From positions 17,808 through 71,698 of the forward strand of contig JH152760.1 in the NCBI GenBank assembly GCA_000226015.1: a stretch of DNA of 53,891 nt, given 5' to 3'. This stretch comes from Mnemiopsis leidyi. Taxonomy: Eukaryota > Ctenophora > Tentaculata > Lobata > Bolinopsidae. Shown piece after piece: positions 13,601 through 23,944 of this stretch (within the stretch, counting starts at the first letter, position 1; every line of letters starts with the position of its first letter). The translations under genes were made by a program, and so were the position numbers. The notes beneath the pieces were generated by a model, which ran no database searches, had not been told where the DNA came from, and was given only the letters and a program-made list of their open reading frames with translations.

Positions 13601-14042
13601 TGTGTCCACCTCGTAAACACCTACTGGCCATCGCCTGTCTGAGGGAGGCTTTTTAAATGGTAAAATATAGAATAAATATTTGTAGATGGTCTTTCTTCTG
13701 TCTGGGGGAGGCTTTTTGAATGGTAAAATATAGAATAAATATTTTTAGTGGTCTTTCAAATGATGTACTCCCTTAATAACATTGAGAAAGAACAGTTGAG
13801 TATTGTAAATACATAAGACACTGAAACACAACATGTGACATGACAACATAACAATGACAACATCAAACATGTTTATGACAAAAAATTGAAAAGGACAAAC
13901 CGTCAACTTTGATCATGTCGACACCCGACATGAGGTTGTCCCAGAGTTCCTCTAAAGAGTCCGATTCTGGAAACCGTCCAGACATCCCGGAGATGACTAT
14001 TTCATCTTCAGCACCCTTCGTTACTCCCCCTTTTCCTCCCAT
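1603..14042 (-). CDS. FASN: Animal-type fatty acid synthase, 5' part (KS-AT), 17 exons, open at the left edge
   Basis: Cytosolic multifunctional enzyme making palmitate from acetyl- and malonyl-CoA. Exons (minus): 14042-13901, 13638-13423, 12567-12443, 12238-12163, 11619-11540, 11358-11242, 10947-10843, 10669-10523, 7643-7461, 5530-5332, 5140-5004, 4698-4543, 4403-4253, 4104-3880, 3708-3454, 2456-2355, 1735-1603. All join in phase; 849 codons plus two bases. The KS domain shows its cysteine in DTGCSAS, EAHGTGT, NLGHAEP and [11 protein letters not shown]; the AT domain shows GHSLGD and AFHS. The last exons match the post-AT linker, ending at a W-N-H motif like the animal FASN W-D-H. DH, ER, KR, ACP and TE are not seen, so the gene continues past position 1. 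Exon 4 uses a GC donor (TTAG|GCAAGA), supported by phase with exon 5. Exon 12's donor (CGG|GTTATA) is weak. Start: ATG at 14042 has an A at -3 and G at +4; an in-frame ATG at 14087 is an alternative. An animal polyketide synthase is less likely, given collinearity with FASN to the linker. Confidence 0.93.
2791..3161. mobile_element. MITE-like element, copy A, TIR beginning CAGTCATC/G, TA-flanked
   Basis: The ends are exact inverted repeats, tacagtcat...atgactgta, so the element reads CAGTCAT...ATGACTG between TA dinucleotides, as in Tc1/mariner/pogo-type insertions. The subterminal regions repeat CCCCCGATTTACCGGG in both orientations. The short middle has no transposase, so it is nonautonomous. 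It lies in FASN intron 15. A shorter copy in the opposite orientation is at 9213-9407. The superfamily is inferred from the ends only. Confidence 0.75.
3200..3450. repeat. Irregular TA/CA-rich tandem repeat beside the exon 15 donor
   Basis: Repeated cores such as tagaatacacacaatgt and tatacacagaatgg make a loose array that ends only a few bases from the FASN exon 15 5' splice site at 3454. Confidence 0.5.
5790..5950. other. GC-richer island in FASN intron 9, unidentified
   Basis: Base composition differs from the AT-rich surroundings and both strands are open for about 60-75 codons. The minus-strand reading is cysteine-rich. I recognise no domain; an old transposon fragment is the simplest guess. 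Confidence 0.3.
6935..7278 (+). mobile_element. tRNA-derived SINE
   Basis: A tRNA-like 5' head with a box-A-like TGGTGTAGTGG and a box-B-like GGTTCAAATCC is followed by a tRNA-unrelated body of about 260 bp and an A-rich tail (gataaaaaaaaagata). The T arm folds well (CGGGG, 7-nt loop, TCCCG) but the D stem does not pair, so this is not a working tRNA. It is inserted in FASN intron 9 in antisense. Two partial copies of the head (taatgggctggtggt) stand just upstream at 6898-6934. I cannot name the family. Confidence 0.8.
8464..9205. repeat. 19-bp minisatellite of 5' splice-site-like units in FASN intron 8
   Basis: About 38 copies of plus-strand cacctagttacgtacctgt. In the FASN sense strand each unit reads GGTGACAG|GTACGTAACTA. 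It contains CAG|GTACGT, the same 9-mer as the true exon 8 donor and one mismatch from the consensus CAG|GTAAGT. The left end is more degraded than the middle. The array resumes at 10346-10530. Confidence 0.95.
9213..9407. mobile_element. MITE-like element, copy B (short), inserted at the end of the minisatellite
   Basis: Begins cagtcatcccccgattta and ends in the inverse with one mismatch (gatgaatgta). It matches the right half of copy A (2791-3161) in opposite orientation but lacks about 175 bp of its middle and left arm. Degraded 19-bp repeat copies flank it on both sides, so it inserted into an existing array. Confidence 0.7.
9540..9830. repeat. Fragment of the dispersed repeat family seen at 37.9-38.3 and 39.8-40.1 kb
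   Basis: Shares blocks such as gtctaacttttcttc, agctcaaagttgaaaatttc and aaggggtcactta with the two elements at 37449 and 39327, followed by the same ggtcacgtgat. It has no poly-G end here, so it is a partial copy in FASN intron 8. Confidence 0.65.
9833..9998. repeat. Perfect palindromes and a (GTAC)n tract
   Basis: A 17-bp arm atcttgccatttgggcc pairs perfectly with its complement across a loop of a few bases (about 9834-9872). Then comes the perfect 20-bp palindrome ttttgtgcacgtgcacaaaa, and then a (GTAC)n run near 9966-9996. This looks like the terminal part of the dispersed repeat next to it. Confidence 0.7.
10336..10345. other. Assembly gap (10 N)
   Basis: Ten Ns break FASN intron 8 immediately before the second block of the 19-bp minisatellite. 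The true array length is therefore unknown. Confidence 0.98.
10346..10530. repeat. 19-bp 5'-splice-site-like minisatellite, block next to exon 8
   Basis: About ten units of the same repeat as at 8464-9205. The unit nearest the exon contains the authentic exon 8 donor (exon ends at 10523, AACCAG|GTACGT). The array thus starts exactly at the splice site. Confidence 0.95.
11042..11236. repeat. 25-bp minisatellite in FASN intron 6
   Basis: Nearly eight copies of tgcatgtctgtgtatcacgt plus gtgta. The array ends six bases before the 5' splice site of exon 6 at 11242. Confidence 0.95.
12277..12420. repeat. 22-bp polypyrimidine minisatellite filling FASN intron 3
   Basis: About six copies of plus-strand gggtggggaggggtagcaga plus ga. 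On the transcript this is CCCCTCCCCACCCTCTCTGC-like, i.e. repeated polypyrimidine tract, and it makes up most of the 204-nt intron between exons 3 and 4. Confidence 0.92.
12574..12745. repeat. 58-bp tandem repeat abutting the exon 3 acceptor
   Basis: Three copies of a unit running from gggtaacacctacatttc to gtggggttgtaa. In the sense strand each carries a C-rich tract and TTTGAAATGTAG|GTG, an acceptor-like motif. The last copy ends a few bases from the real exon 3 acceptor at 12567. Confidence 0.9.
13635..13757. repeat. 63-bp duplication of the exon 2 acceptor region
   Basis: The 3' splice-site region of exon 2 (sense GCCTCCCTCAG|ACAG) is duplicated with a 63-bp period. The upstream copy keeps GCCTCCCCCAG|ACAG, so it includes the first exon bases and a decoy acceptor. 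Confidence 0.85.
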
Positions 14043-14087
14043 CGTTACTATCGTGATGGTAGGTTGGATTGATATCACAGGGAGCAT

Positions 14088-16017
14088 GATAAAGTTTGGT
14101 AGTTTTAAGTTAGTTATAGTAAATTTAAACTAGGTAGCAACAAATTGCGTTTAACAATTAACAGTGACTTAAAACTAGAATAAAATAAAAATAGAAAGAT
14201 ATCTTAAAATCTGCTATACAACGAATTCTATCAAACCATTGCGAATTGGACCATTCAGAAATAACCAGCAAAAATTGATACAATATGTAGAGTAGGTTGC
14301 TCACTGAATAGTGTAACTTTCAAGAATCTGACCAATCAGTGTGATCCACCTCATCGGCTTCTCCAATCAGCAAACCAAAAAGAATCACGTGACACTGAGC
14401 AGCAGCTCGTGGGTTGCCATAGCAGCAAGTTAAGACACCTGAAATTTATACTACTCAGAATTAACGGGTTACAGAAGAAATCTGTGTGTAAGCAATGATA
14501 TTGTGTCTGCATCAAGGTGGACGGTACGCCTTCGAGGGAATTCCGCCTTGTATGTGACGAAAGAGAGGGTCCAAATAAAATATTGGAAGGGGGGGGGGGG
14601 GGGAACATTCACATAGGGCGATAGGGACTTTTTACTCAAATTTCGGAGTCATTTCAAAAGTTTGGATTGTACAACAATAGCTTTTTTTTCGCATGCTGCC
14701 ATGTGTTTACTACCGATAAAAAGTTACAGAGTGGGTAATAATCTTTTTAAATGCCCCCCCAGGGGCCGATTAGTATTACATATCGGAGGTTTTGACGAGT
14801 CTGACCATAATTGCGTAATCAATTTTTGTTCGAATTTCGACGATTTTAGACCTAAAATTGCCTTATTCGTACATCAAATTACCGCAATGGCTAAGTTCAT
14901 GTACTACTTGTGAAGTGACATATGGCTTTTTAAAGAGATATTTGCAAAAAGACAAAGTCTTTACCGAAACAATGTAGGACCCTTAGGTACATATTTTGCA
15001 GATTTTCGCAGTTCGGGCAGAAAGACTGAAGGATAGACGCAAAATGACGGCAACCTCTTATATACGATTTGTGAAGCAATGCGGAGGTTATTACTATGAG
15101 GCTTATTTTAAAAGATCTTCGCCAAAATACGTTTTACTATAAAAAAGGTTTTAAGCTAGAATTACAAATTTCGATTTGATTCAGGATTCCTCATTGCTAT
15201 TACAGTAAAATAAACATCATGCCAAAATTTGATTACGTACTATGGTAATGCGAAGTGGGAACGAATTCCTACATATTCAAGTTGAACTTTCGGCGATATC
15301 AACCTTCAAATTTGGATTTTAGTTGTAAGAAACTCACTTCTTTGAAGCCAGGTAGAGATTTGTTACCTCCAACATTGGTGTGCTGGGGAAATGTAGTAAT
15401 GGTTCTACTGGTCCCAGCAGCTCAGTAGAGAAGTTAACCTAAATTTTGTACATTTTATTTAGTACCGAGGAAGTTGCTATACTTATTGAATTGAATAAGT
15501 TAATAGAATTTAACAAGTTTTTGCGGTTTGACATTCACTGATTTAGGTACAATTCATAAACGGCTAGGTAAATTCGTGATTAACCTGCTTTCAAATTAAA
15601 AATGGTCCCCGTTTTGGAACGTATGTCATCGAGATATTTAATTTTCGGGTACAGGAATGTTCCCAAGGAAAAACAGTAGTCAAGTAAACATTTGCGAAAA
15701 TCAATTAACAAAAACTGAAATATGAACTAAGGTAAATTATATTTTGAAATGACGTAAAAACAAGAAACTTTGATGCATCCTAACGAATATCATCTTCTAT
15801 GAAGTAGCTTCATACTATTACTAATAAACTAGCAGGTGCAAAAATAATAGCGAAAAACACAGCCATTGTCATAATACTGAATTCATAGACACACTTCTAC
15901 AGTCTACAGTCATTTACAAAAACGTGTCAATCTGTAGTAAAACCTAAAACCCAAATAATTTACAGATAACAGCTTAAAAAGACTCCAACAAAATATTTTC
16001 ACATCTTGAACCCAATA
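14088..16017. other. Intergenic and 5' flank of FASN
   Basis: AT-rich with no convincing exon. It contains a run of G at about 14590-14604. The FASN promoter should lie here, but I see no clear core element. Confidence 0.6.
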
Positions 16018-17454
16018 TCATGAACTAGGGTAGAAACCAGCCTGAAGTTTCTTCTTCCTGTAGAACAAACTAAAAGCAACAACCACAACATTTAACACCA
16101 ACAAAGATAGTGCGATCTCCACCAGTCTCTGTTGGATTTCCCTCCTGAGCCTTTCTGTCAGAGACTTAGCATACTCATTTCTCCTCTTGAACTCAAACTT
16201 CAGATCACTCGTCTCACTAGCATGACACAACTTCATACTATACACGTCCACATCGTCTAAATACTTGGGGGTGCACTGCCTCCCCGCCCCTAACTCATAG
16301 GCAGGTAGCAACTCGGCCGGTGCGGACACGGTGACACACTTCTCCACCTTGCAGTCTCCGTCAGTACATGCTGGGTTATCCCACTTGCTATCTGTTGTGA
16401 TGTAATATTTATCAGTCTCGTTTTTATCAATGAGCACGTGTAATACTGAGTCTTGGTAGACGAGTGAGCTGGAGCCGTGAACTTGGGTGAGAAGAGATAC
16501 CGAACTGTAGTCGGAGAGGTTGGCGGGTTCTGGAAAGTCTCCTTCACACAAGTCGTATCTAGAGATGTTGTGGAGCAGTCTGAGGGTAAATGATGGTTGA
16601 TTTAAGTCTTGGTTGTATTTGGTTTAATAAAGTTTCAATTATTTTAAAGCTATTTTGTTAAGTCTGGAGAATGAGCTTTTATGACGACTTGCTGCTATTA
16701 GAGATCAGCGCTGCTAAAGAGTTGGAGATATTATTTTTCACACCAAAAAACACCACGTTATAAATTATAAAAATTGTAACGCAAGTGCAGATTTATAGCA
16801 CAATCTTTGGAATTTTTAGAACAGCAAGTGTTCGTTACTGTTACGGGAATCAAAACTTCAAGGTTATTGCTCTACAAGCCGCATCTTACAATAGCCTAAA
16901 CGGAAAGCACAATTTTTAATGAAGACTTTGGAGTTAAAAGGGGACACAGAAAAATGCAAGGTCGGTTCCACGTACGTACGTACTAAACAGAACTAATTTC
17001 CACATGTTATTGACGCGAAACGTACGTGCGCGCGAAGAACCCTACATCAAACGTAGGTCACGTGACGTTGTGTTTGAGATCTTTAAATAAATTGCCCAGA
17101 GCAGGACATCTCCGATACCTTCAATACCTTCGGCCAATAAAAGTTCTAAATCTGGGGGAGTTTTTCTTGCTATGAAGCATCTTATAGCTTGAGCATAAAA
17201 TTAGAATTAGGAAGAAATGGGAGAATTTGGATTTAACCGATCTTAAATTTTTCAGAGAAGCATGCACACAGACTGCCCATGCATTATATGCTTAAAAACC
17301 TGTTGTAGTCTTTAGGCATGGAATGATCAGGAGCAGAATGAAACTCGTAGTACACCGCGCTGGCGAGGAGGTATACCGCGAATGCGGTAGTACAAAACAT
17401 GCTGGTTACCGCCGGAGGGTAGTCTGTAAGCAGGTATTCTTTAACTGACGACAT
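16018..17454 (-). CDS. Two-pass membrane protein of unknown family, 2 exons
   Basis: Exon 1 is 17454-17300 and exon 2 is 16558-16018, joined in phase 2 (AAC AG|A TAC) to give 231 residues. A hydrophobic segment lies near residues 17-36 and a second near residues 197-216, followed by a KKK cluster and a short tail. The roughly 155 residues between hold several cysteines (CTDGDCKVEKC, a later CTP and LCH) and NLS and NET sequons, as expected of a loop facing the lumen or the outside. A charged helix rich in R, E and K (RRNEYAKSLTERLRREIQQR) precedes the second segment. I do not recognise the family. An acceptor-like TTCCAG|GTAACAG just before the ATG suggests a noncoding first exon upstream. 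Both donor (AACAG|GTTTTT) and acceptor (CTCTAG|ATAC) are reasonable. Confidence 0.75.
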
Positions 17455-18456
17455 GGTACTGTTACCTGGAATTAATTGATTTGGTGCGTCGTAATATAGA
17501 ATGATTGAGTTATGAAATGACTGAAATTGTTACTGTAGTCTACATATTTACATTGGTTTGAATATCATTTAGTCAACAGCGAGTGTGTGAGTATCATACC
17601 TTGAAGAATTTTTTCAATAAAACAATAGATATCAAAAATAGAGTTCAAAATACGTCGAAACGTTCAATAGCAGAGTTTATCAAGTAAAAGAATGACCATC
17701 TTTAACTCAGTAAACTGATCCCATTAACCAGATACCCACAGATACCATTAACCAGATACTCACTAATGAAATCAACTACAGATGCAAAATATGCCGGAGT
17801 TGCAACAAAAACCTGTCTAAAATATTCAAATTGAAGTAGGGTTTGAATCGGTAGCAATTGATTTCTTTCGACACGAAAAACACAAAGAATGAACAATTCT
17901 TAATTTGCTGTAAATCTGGTTTTCCAAATGCAACCCAAAAATAATCTTTATTATGATATTATCCAGAAAAGAAGTTTTCAATTTTCAAGAGTTTTTTTTT
18001 TTCAATTTTCAAGAGTTTTTGCATAAATGGGGTTCATTTTCAACATGCATATAAAATGACCGAAATTTAGATATCAGCTAATCAACTTAGCGTTTTAAAA
18101 TCTTCATAAATTAACTACAAAATAAAATGGGAATAGATCAGAATAAAAATCTGTGATTATGTTTTGACTTCAGTCAATTACTCGATTAATTAAAAAAAGA
18201 GTTTCTTCATCGGGGTCACGTAAAACTTGTTGTATTGTCCGGTGTTTTATTCTTTCTAGGTACGGCTGTTGATTCTGTACGGAACAGAGATGTTTGAATT
18301 ACTTGGTAGAACACAACAACCAGCCAGCTAAATGATAACACTCAATGGCATGGCAGTTCACACTCTGATAAATGTCCTGGTAACTTTGTTTCATAAAGGG
18401 AAGCACGCAAAACTGAACAAAATAACAAGCACTAAACTTTAGTACTTCCAACCTTC
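17455..18456. other. Intergenic, with a probable DCAF11 poly(A) signal
   Basis: AT-rich with no exon recognised. On the minus strand an AATAAA at 18251-18246 lies about 205 nt past the DCAF11 stop and is the best candidate poly(A) signal. Confidence 0.5.
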
Positions 18457-19764
18457 TCATTCGACCCAGTAGTTACTCTCATCCATGAACTCATCATCAT
18501 AACGGTCATGTGCCTCGCCTCTCAGTCTATCGGACACCAGTGCTGTCTCCCGATAATGGGTGCAACCCAATGTATGGTCAAGCGATGACGTCATGATGAT
18601 CGGCTCGAAGGGATGCCAGGAAACATCCCGTACAATATTTTTGTGACACTGTCCCTGTTTGCTCTGGTGCACTATCTCCCCGCTCAGTAAGTCCCAGATG
18701 AAGAGTTGCCCGGTAGAGCTGCCCGAGTAGATGTACCGCTGGAGCGTTGAGAAGCGCGGAGAGAAGCGTGCTCGGATGAGCGTGTACGACACCGTGTGTC
18801 CGGTAAAGGTTTTCACGCTGTCGTCCACGTCAATAGGGTCGAACTGAGAGCGCTTCCGCTCGATAAACTGCTGGTATTTGTCAAACCGGAGTGTTGGTTT
18901 TACCTGGCGGTAGTCCCACAGCTGAGAGTTGGTGCGCACAACTTGTTGTGCGAGTTTCATATCACTCAACTTTGACGGTCGGCGTGTGTCCCACAATTTG
19001 ATTGTCTGATCCTTGCTATTTGTGAGAATGTATCTGAAGTCCCCTTTGGAGTCTTGCCAAGTTATTCCGTGTCGGTGTCCCACGAAAACAGACACCGGTT
19101 CAGGATGACTCTCGCTCAAAATCCTGCGATCCCAGATCTTCAAAATTCCATCATCTGCAGCGGAGTATATGATGTGATTGGTTTGATTTGAAAAAGTGAT
19201 AGCGCTCAAGTCAGCGATATGCGCATTGTCAATAGACACAGCCTTGGTTCCAGTGTGAAGGTCGTATATGATAGCTCTACCGTCATTAGTTCCTGCGATT
19301 AACTCATTACTATCAGCGGAAAAGGAGACTCCAAACGCGCAAAACCCGGAATAGTACGATTGTTGGTCCGACAAACTAAGATATATCTCTCTATTTTTGC
19401 TGTTCTGGAAGGGAAGAAGATGGACATTGCCACTCCAGGAGCTGTACGCTATGTATCTGTTATCCGGACTTAGCTTGCAGTCTATGATACTCCACTGTAT
19501 GTCCCGACAGAGATACGACTTACAGACAGACATAGACTTGTGTCCGACGTTATACACGATAATCTGACCTGACTTACATGCGCACATAAAGTGTCGGCCG
19601 TCCTTGGAGAACTCTCCGCAATAAACATCCTGACTGAACCTGTCGGCGATGGAGAAGTCGGTGGGGAGAAGGTGGGGGACGATCCGACCAGAGGGGTAGT
19701 TGTCGAGCGTCCGGTACTTCCGGGCTTCTATCTCCCGGATTAGGTTCCTCGGCTTTGTGTACAT
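18457..19764 (-). CDS. DCAF11: DCAF11/WDR23-like WD40 protein, intronless
   Basis: 435 residues in one exon. It matches the DCAF11 (WDR23) family, the substrate receptors of the CUL4-DDB1 ubiquitin ligase that turn over NRF2 in animals. Visible family features are RFSQDVYCGEFSKDGRHF, the IQWSIIDCKLSPDNRYIAYS block, WD repeats ending in KIWDRR and KLWDTRR, and the last blade with VRDVSWHPFEPIIMTSSLDH. The WDxR-type motifs that contact DDB1 are present. The vertebrate protein has a longer N-terminal part, and here the first ATG starts at the conserved region. The codon just upstream is an in-frame TGA that closes a three-codon upstream ORF (ATG TCC CCC TGA), so the start is firm unless a 5' exon splices in. 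Lack of introns sets it apart from most neighbours and could mean an old retrocopy, but the frame is intact. Confidence 0.92.
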   Translation of the reverse strand: MYTKPRNLIREIEARKYRTLDNYPSGRIVPHLLPTDFSIADRFSQDVYCGEFSKDGRHFMCACKSGQIIVYNVGHKSMSVCKSYLCRDIQWSIIDCKLSPDNRYIAYSSWSGNVHLLPFQNSKNREIYLSLSDQQSYYSGFCAFGVSFSADSNELIAGTNDGRAIIYDLHTGTKAVSIDNAHIADLSAITFSNQTNHIIYSAADDGILKIWDRRILSESHPEPVSVFVGHRHGITWQDSKGDFRYILTNSKDQTIKLWDTRRPSKLSDMKLAQQVVRTNSQLWDYRQVKPTLRFDKYQQFIERKRSQFDPIDVDDSVKTFTGHTVSYTLIRARFSPRFSTLQRYIYSGSSTGQLFIWDLLSGEIVHQSKQGQCHKNIVRDVSWHPFEPIIMTSSLDHTLGCTHYRETALVSDRLRGEAHDRYDDEFMDESNYWVE

Positions 19765-20745
19765 TGGTGGTCAGGGGGACATTGCGGGTTTCTGCGGGAT
19801 AGTTAGAGGAGTTGGTTTTTTAGTGATGTGACTGATCTACTGGCTTATGTTGAGGAATAAGTATGACAGATAATAAGTGTATAGTTTCTAATAGAGTAGT
19901 GTTTGAAAAGCTGATCATGATATGTAGTGATAAGAGGGTTTTGACTTTAAAACACTAAGAAGGGTATCACTGTGCAATAAATTCGTTGATTAATATCAAT
20001 CATCAGTTATAATGCAGAGTTGTTAGAAAATAACCAATTGAAGCATGAGCTTACAACTTTACAGTAATAAATATAGAATTATTCAATTGCATATTCTTAT
20101 ATTATGATAAAATTAACAAATTTTCTACTGGCAATACTAGTGTAAAGTCTAAAACGTGAATCTTATCAAAATATATCAATGATATTTCAATATCAAGAAC
20201 ACCATTTATATTTATTTATATATATACCCAATTTTCTCGAAGAAAATGGATATACCACAAAGATATAAATATGCGAGCATTGATGCGCTTTGAAGCTCAT
20301 AAGTTTAAATATCGGCTTGAATTTAACATGAAATTAAATAATATACTTGCTTTAAATACATATTTACAAATGAATCAGTAAAAAGTTACAATTCGACTTA
20401 ATCTCGAATTTCAAAAGTGCATAAATTCCGTTCGGATTTTACTTAGTCCGGTTCACTCGATTCGAGGACAGAAAAGGAATAAGGAGCAACAGAAATAAAT
20501 TTGATAAACTTATTATCATAGGTTCACGAGACATTCAGTAGTTTCCCAATGGGATAATATAGCATATTTAATAACTTAATGATAAATACTATTTGCAAAT
20601 ATGTATATACATATCCAATGTTCTTAATCACCCCAATTAAACTTATATCATTACATGCAAAATAACCACAGTTTGTTCCAAAATCCCTCTTACAGACAAA
20701 CCCATCTCGTGTTTACAAAACACTAAACCGAACTCGTTTCATGTT
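19765..20745. other. Intergenic, AT-rich
   Basis: No exon, RNA or repeat recognised apart from TA-rich low complexity near 20200-20230. It should contain the DCAF11 promoter and the GLS 3' UTR. Confidence 0.5.
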
Positions 20746-23025
20746 CTACAGCCTGGGAAACGCCCTGGATAGGCCCCGGGTGAACTTCCAGCCCAACATA
20801 GCCAGCCCCCCACTATAACTACAGCCCTGCGCAGTGGGACTGGCACAGTTCTGCACAGCAAGACCAGCACTCGTACTGAATTCCCTTCTTCCTCTGACTG
20901 TGTGAAGGTTTCTCGTGGGACACCGCATTCCTATCGTAGTAAGAACGTGGTTACTACTGAAAGTAGCGCGTTTTGAACTGAAGGGGTGAAAGACCGACTG
21001 GTGCGCTGTGTCGTTCTTGAAGCGAGAGAGAAGGTTGCGTGTAAAACCAAGTCCGCGCACACTGTTGCCATAGTGATCGAGAGGAGGAGACCACATCGCC
21101 AGACTCCCAAGGTTGGGTAGAATCACCATTATCACACCTGAGAAGTGATGGTCAAATAGATTTTGTCTACTATCATATACTTTGTCCTTATAAATTTATT
21201 GGCATTATTAGCATGGGATTTTCGAGTACACATTAGTCCATTATACAGAGATATGAAGCAAGCTCAGTTTTCCCAACTATGCGAGTAACTAACTATTCGA
21301 GTGCCTTACTATAAAGCTACGTAAAACAGTTTTAGTCTCACCTGAAACCCCAGATTTGGCAGGAAGCCCGATCTCAAATGACCATTCCCCAGAATAATCG
21401 TACATTCCACATGAATACATGAGGGACAACATGTTTTGTACTGTGTTCTTCGACAACACCTCCTCGCCTGAGTCAGTAAGATAATTAGAGACGTCCTCAA
21501 TTAGCATTTATAAACATTATTCATGAAATACTTATTTAAAGATAGGTATCAAAATAGCAGAATAGCAAACATACCAGAAATCAAATCCACACTCATGCAC
21601 TAACCAGTGAAGACATTCTTTCCCCCGTTAGCCAGAGTAGCTCCCATAGCTGCTACAGTCCGGGTATCAACCTCGATGGAACAAAGCTGGAAATAAAGCT
21701 CTAGTATCTCCATGAGCCGCCCTGTGGAAGAGGCGTCGATACAGCCCTTGTTCAGGAGGTAATGTCCGATGGCGTAGTTTCTATGTCCGTTATGTTTTTC
21801 TGACAAGTACACGACGTTGTTAAAGGATATACCGCCAGGAGACATGTTACAAGCCAGGTCCTTATACTTTGAGTAACAAAACTCGAACCTATCCGAGATA
21901 GACTCGTCAGGAAGAACCAGACTAGCCACGGTGATAGCTCCGATGTTAATAAGGGGGTTGTGAGGGACATCACCGTACCCCAGCACAATCTTGTTGAACC
22001 CAAACCCACTGGGTTCCTTACCCACATACCGGTGAACGGTGTCGGTACCCACAGCGTCACACATTATACCGTACAGGATGGGTTTTGTTACGGACTGCAG
22101 AGTGAAGGTGTCTTTGTAGTCCCCCAGGGCTACGACTTGTCCGTCAACCGAGCAGAACGAAACTGACCACTTGTTGGTGTCGTAGGTTGAAAGTCCAGGT
22201 ATGTACGTGGTTATCTCTCCTGAACCGTCCTTCCTGACGGAATCGAACGCAGCGATCACGTCCTCCTTGAAGGTCTTGAAGTCCCCCACGACGAGACCCT
22301 TGGTTAGAACTTGTAGAGCTAGAGGGTGGTCCTGGAGGAGAGTGGAGAGTTGGTCAGGAGAGATCCGGGAGAGGAGGCTGTTGGAAGCGAGACTGTGGTG
22401 TTGGACTGGAGTCTTGTCCGGTGAGACAGACAGAGCTCCTACAAAACTTCTCAGCCTGGCGAGATGAGGTTTAGAGGAAGGGAAATAGAGGGGGGAAGAC
22501 TGGGGGAGTGCAGGTGGGAGTGTAGGTCGGTAAGTTGAGATGATTACGAAAAATTCTAAAGATGACGATAACAAATTGTAGAGCTAAAAATTAAAATAAA
22601 TCATGTCATCATTTTATGGTGAAAGCGATTACAATAGTTCAATGGGACACTTTCTAAGTGTCGTATATCATAAAGGTTCAAAAACCGGTATTCGAATACC
22701 CTATACTTTATAGGAAAAGCCTTTATTGAAATTTGATGCAAGAACAGCATTATATCGTTATACGGTTTTAACTTATACGTAATGAACTTACGATTAAAGG
22801 AATAACATAATGACAAGGACATGGATGTTGAACTTACTATCAGAGAAGAACTAGATAACAACATTTAAATAAACTGGACAGACGGTCTGACGATACACTA
22901 CAGTGAGGTATACACCTCGGATCCTTGAACAAGAGGATGCCGCTGTCATAAAACTGGTCCACCAATTTGGAGGTGACGACATTTCCGCTGTCATCGCATA
23001 GGTCAGAGAAGTTTAGATCGGTCAT
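20746..23025 (-). CDS. GLS: Glutaminase (GLS family), 4 exons, without ankyrin repeats
   Basis: Hydrolyses glutamine to glutamate and ammonia. Exons (minus): 23025-22916, 22455-21605, 21467-21342, 21137-20746, all in phase, 492 residues. The serine-dependent beta-lactamase-like domain shows the catalytic S-x-x-K in [59 protein letters not shown] and [10 protein letters not shown]. The N-terminal exon joins the domain through KDPRLRSF, like the animal DPRLK segment. After the catalytic domain the last exon keeps [14 protein letters not shown] and then gives a short basic, serine-rich tail instead of the ankyrin repeats of animal GLS. The first exon ([12 protein letters not shown]) is acidic and does not look like a mitochondrial targeting peptide. 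A cytosolic form, or an alternative upstream exon, is possible. Confidence 0.93.
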
Positions 23026-23944
23026 TGTTCATTCCTGGGGAATGACAGTAGTCAACTTTTCTGGTCCTTTTGGTATTGCAATGATTTGTTCAAGAAGTTG
23101 TTGCTGCAGTTTTGGAGTATTATTATTGAAAATTTAGATTTTGATATTTCTAAATTAGATATTTTTCAATTAATTTTCATCAAATGCCACCGCATCTAGA
23201 ATTCGATTTAAATAGTGCAATGAATCGCTAAATACTTTCAAGAAAACAACTGGATCAGGGTAAACAAACAATGTTTGGAAGTCAAATGAGTTTGAAATCA
23301 AATAAATGATTGACCGATTGAATTACTGACAAGCCGATTTCAAAAAATCTGCTTTCTGCTGGAAAATTAGCTAAATCATTTACAGATATCTCATAAAGAA
23401 AACAAACAATAAGTTACTAAAGCAATGACGTAGGTAATTCATGATAGTTAATTCTGCACTTAATAATCAACTAAATACTGTCGGTGATAAAGGACCATAA
23501 TCAGTTCAGGGTAAATAATTTAACTAGAAAATAGAAACAACTTAATAAACAATTGATTGAATTTACAGTAAATTTACCAAATAATGCAAAGCTAGCCCCA
23601 TTAAAAATCACCATTCACAGCAAAACGAGTTGATATTTCGTGATCATTCAATACACTTAAATGAAATTTATCTGAACTTACTTACAACAATTACAACAAA
23701 CATAAATATAAATGTCATGGTTCACAATCGCTGTCATTCTTTTCACTGCGCCGTACGCACTGGTCACTAATCAGTCACAGACTGACCAAATAGTTCACTA
23801 TTTAACTATTTCACACTCAACCGGCTGAGTTGTAACTTGAGTTGCTTCAATACTTTCCTGAGTTACTTCAATATACAAAACTTTTTAACTTTTTACAGAG
23901 CGCAAACAGTAGTATCACTTATTAATAGTACTCGCCCTAAACTC
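23026..23944. other. Intergenic, AT-rich
   Basis: Between the GLS start and the SLC29 stop. No exon or repeat recognised. Confidence 0.5.
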
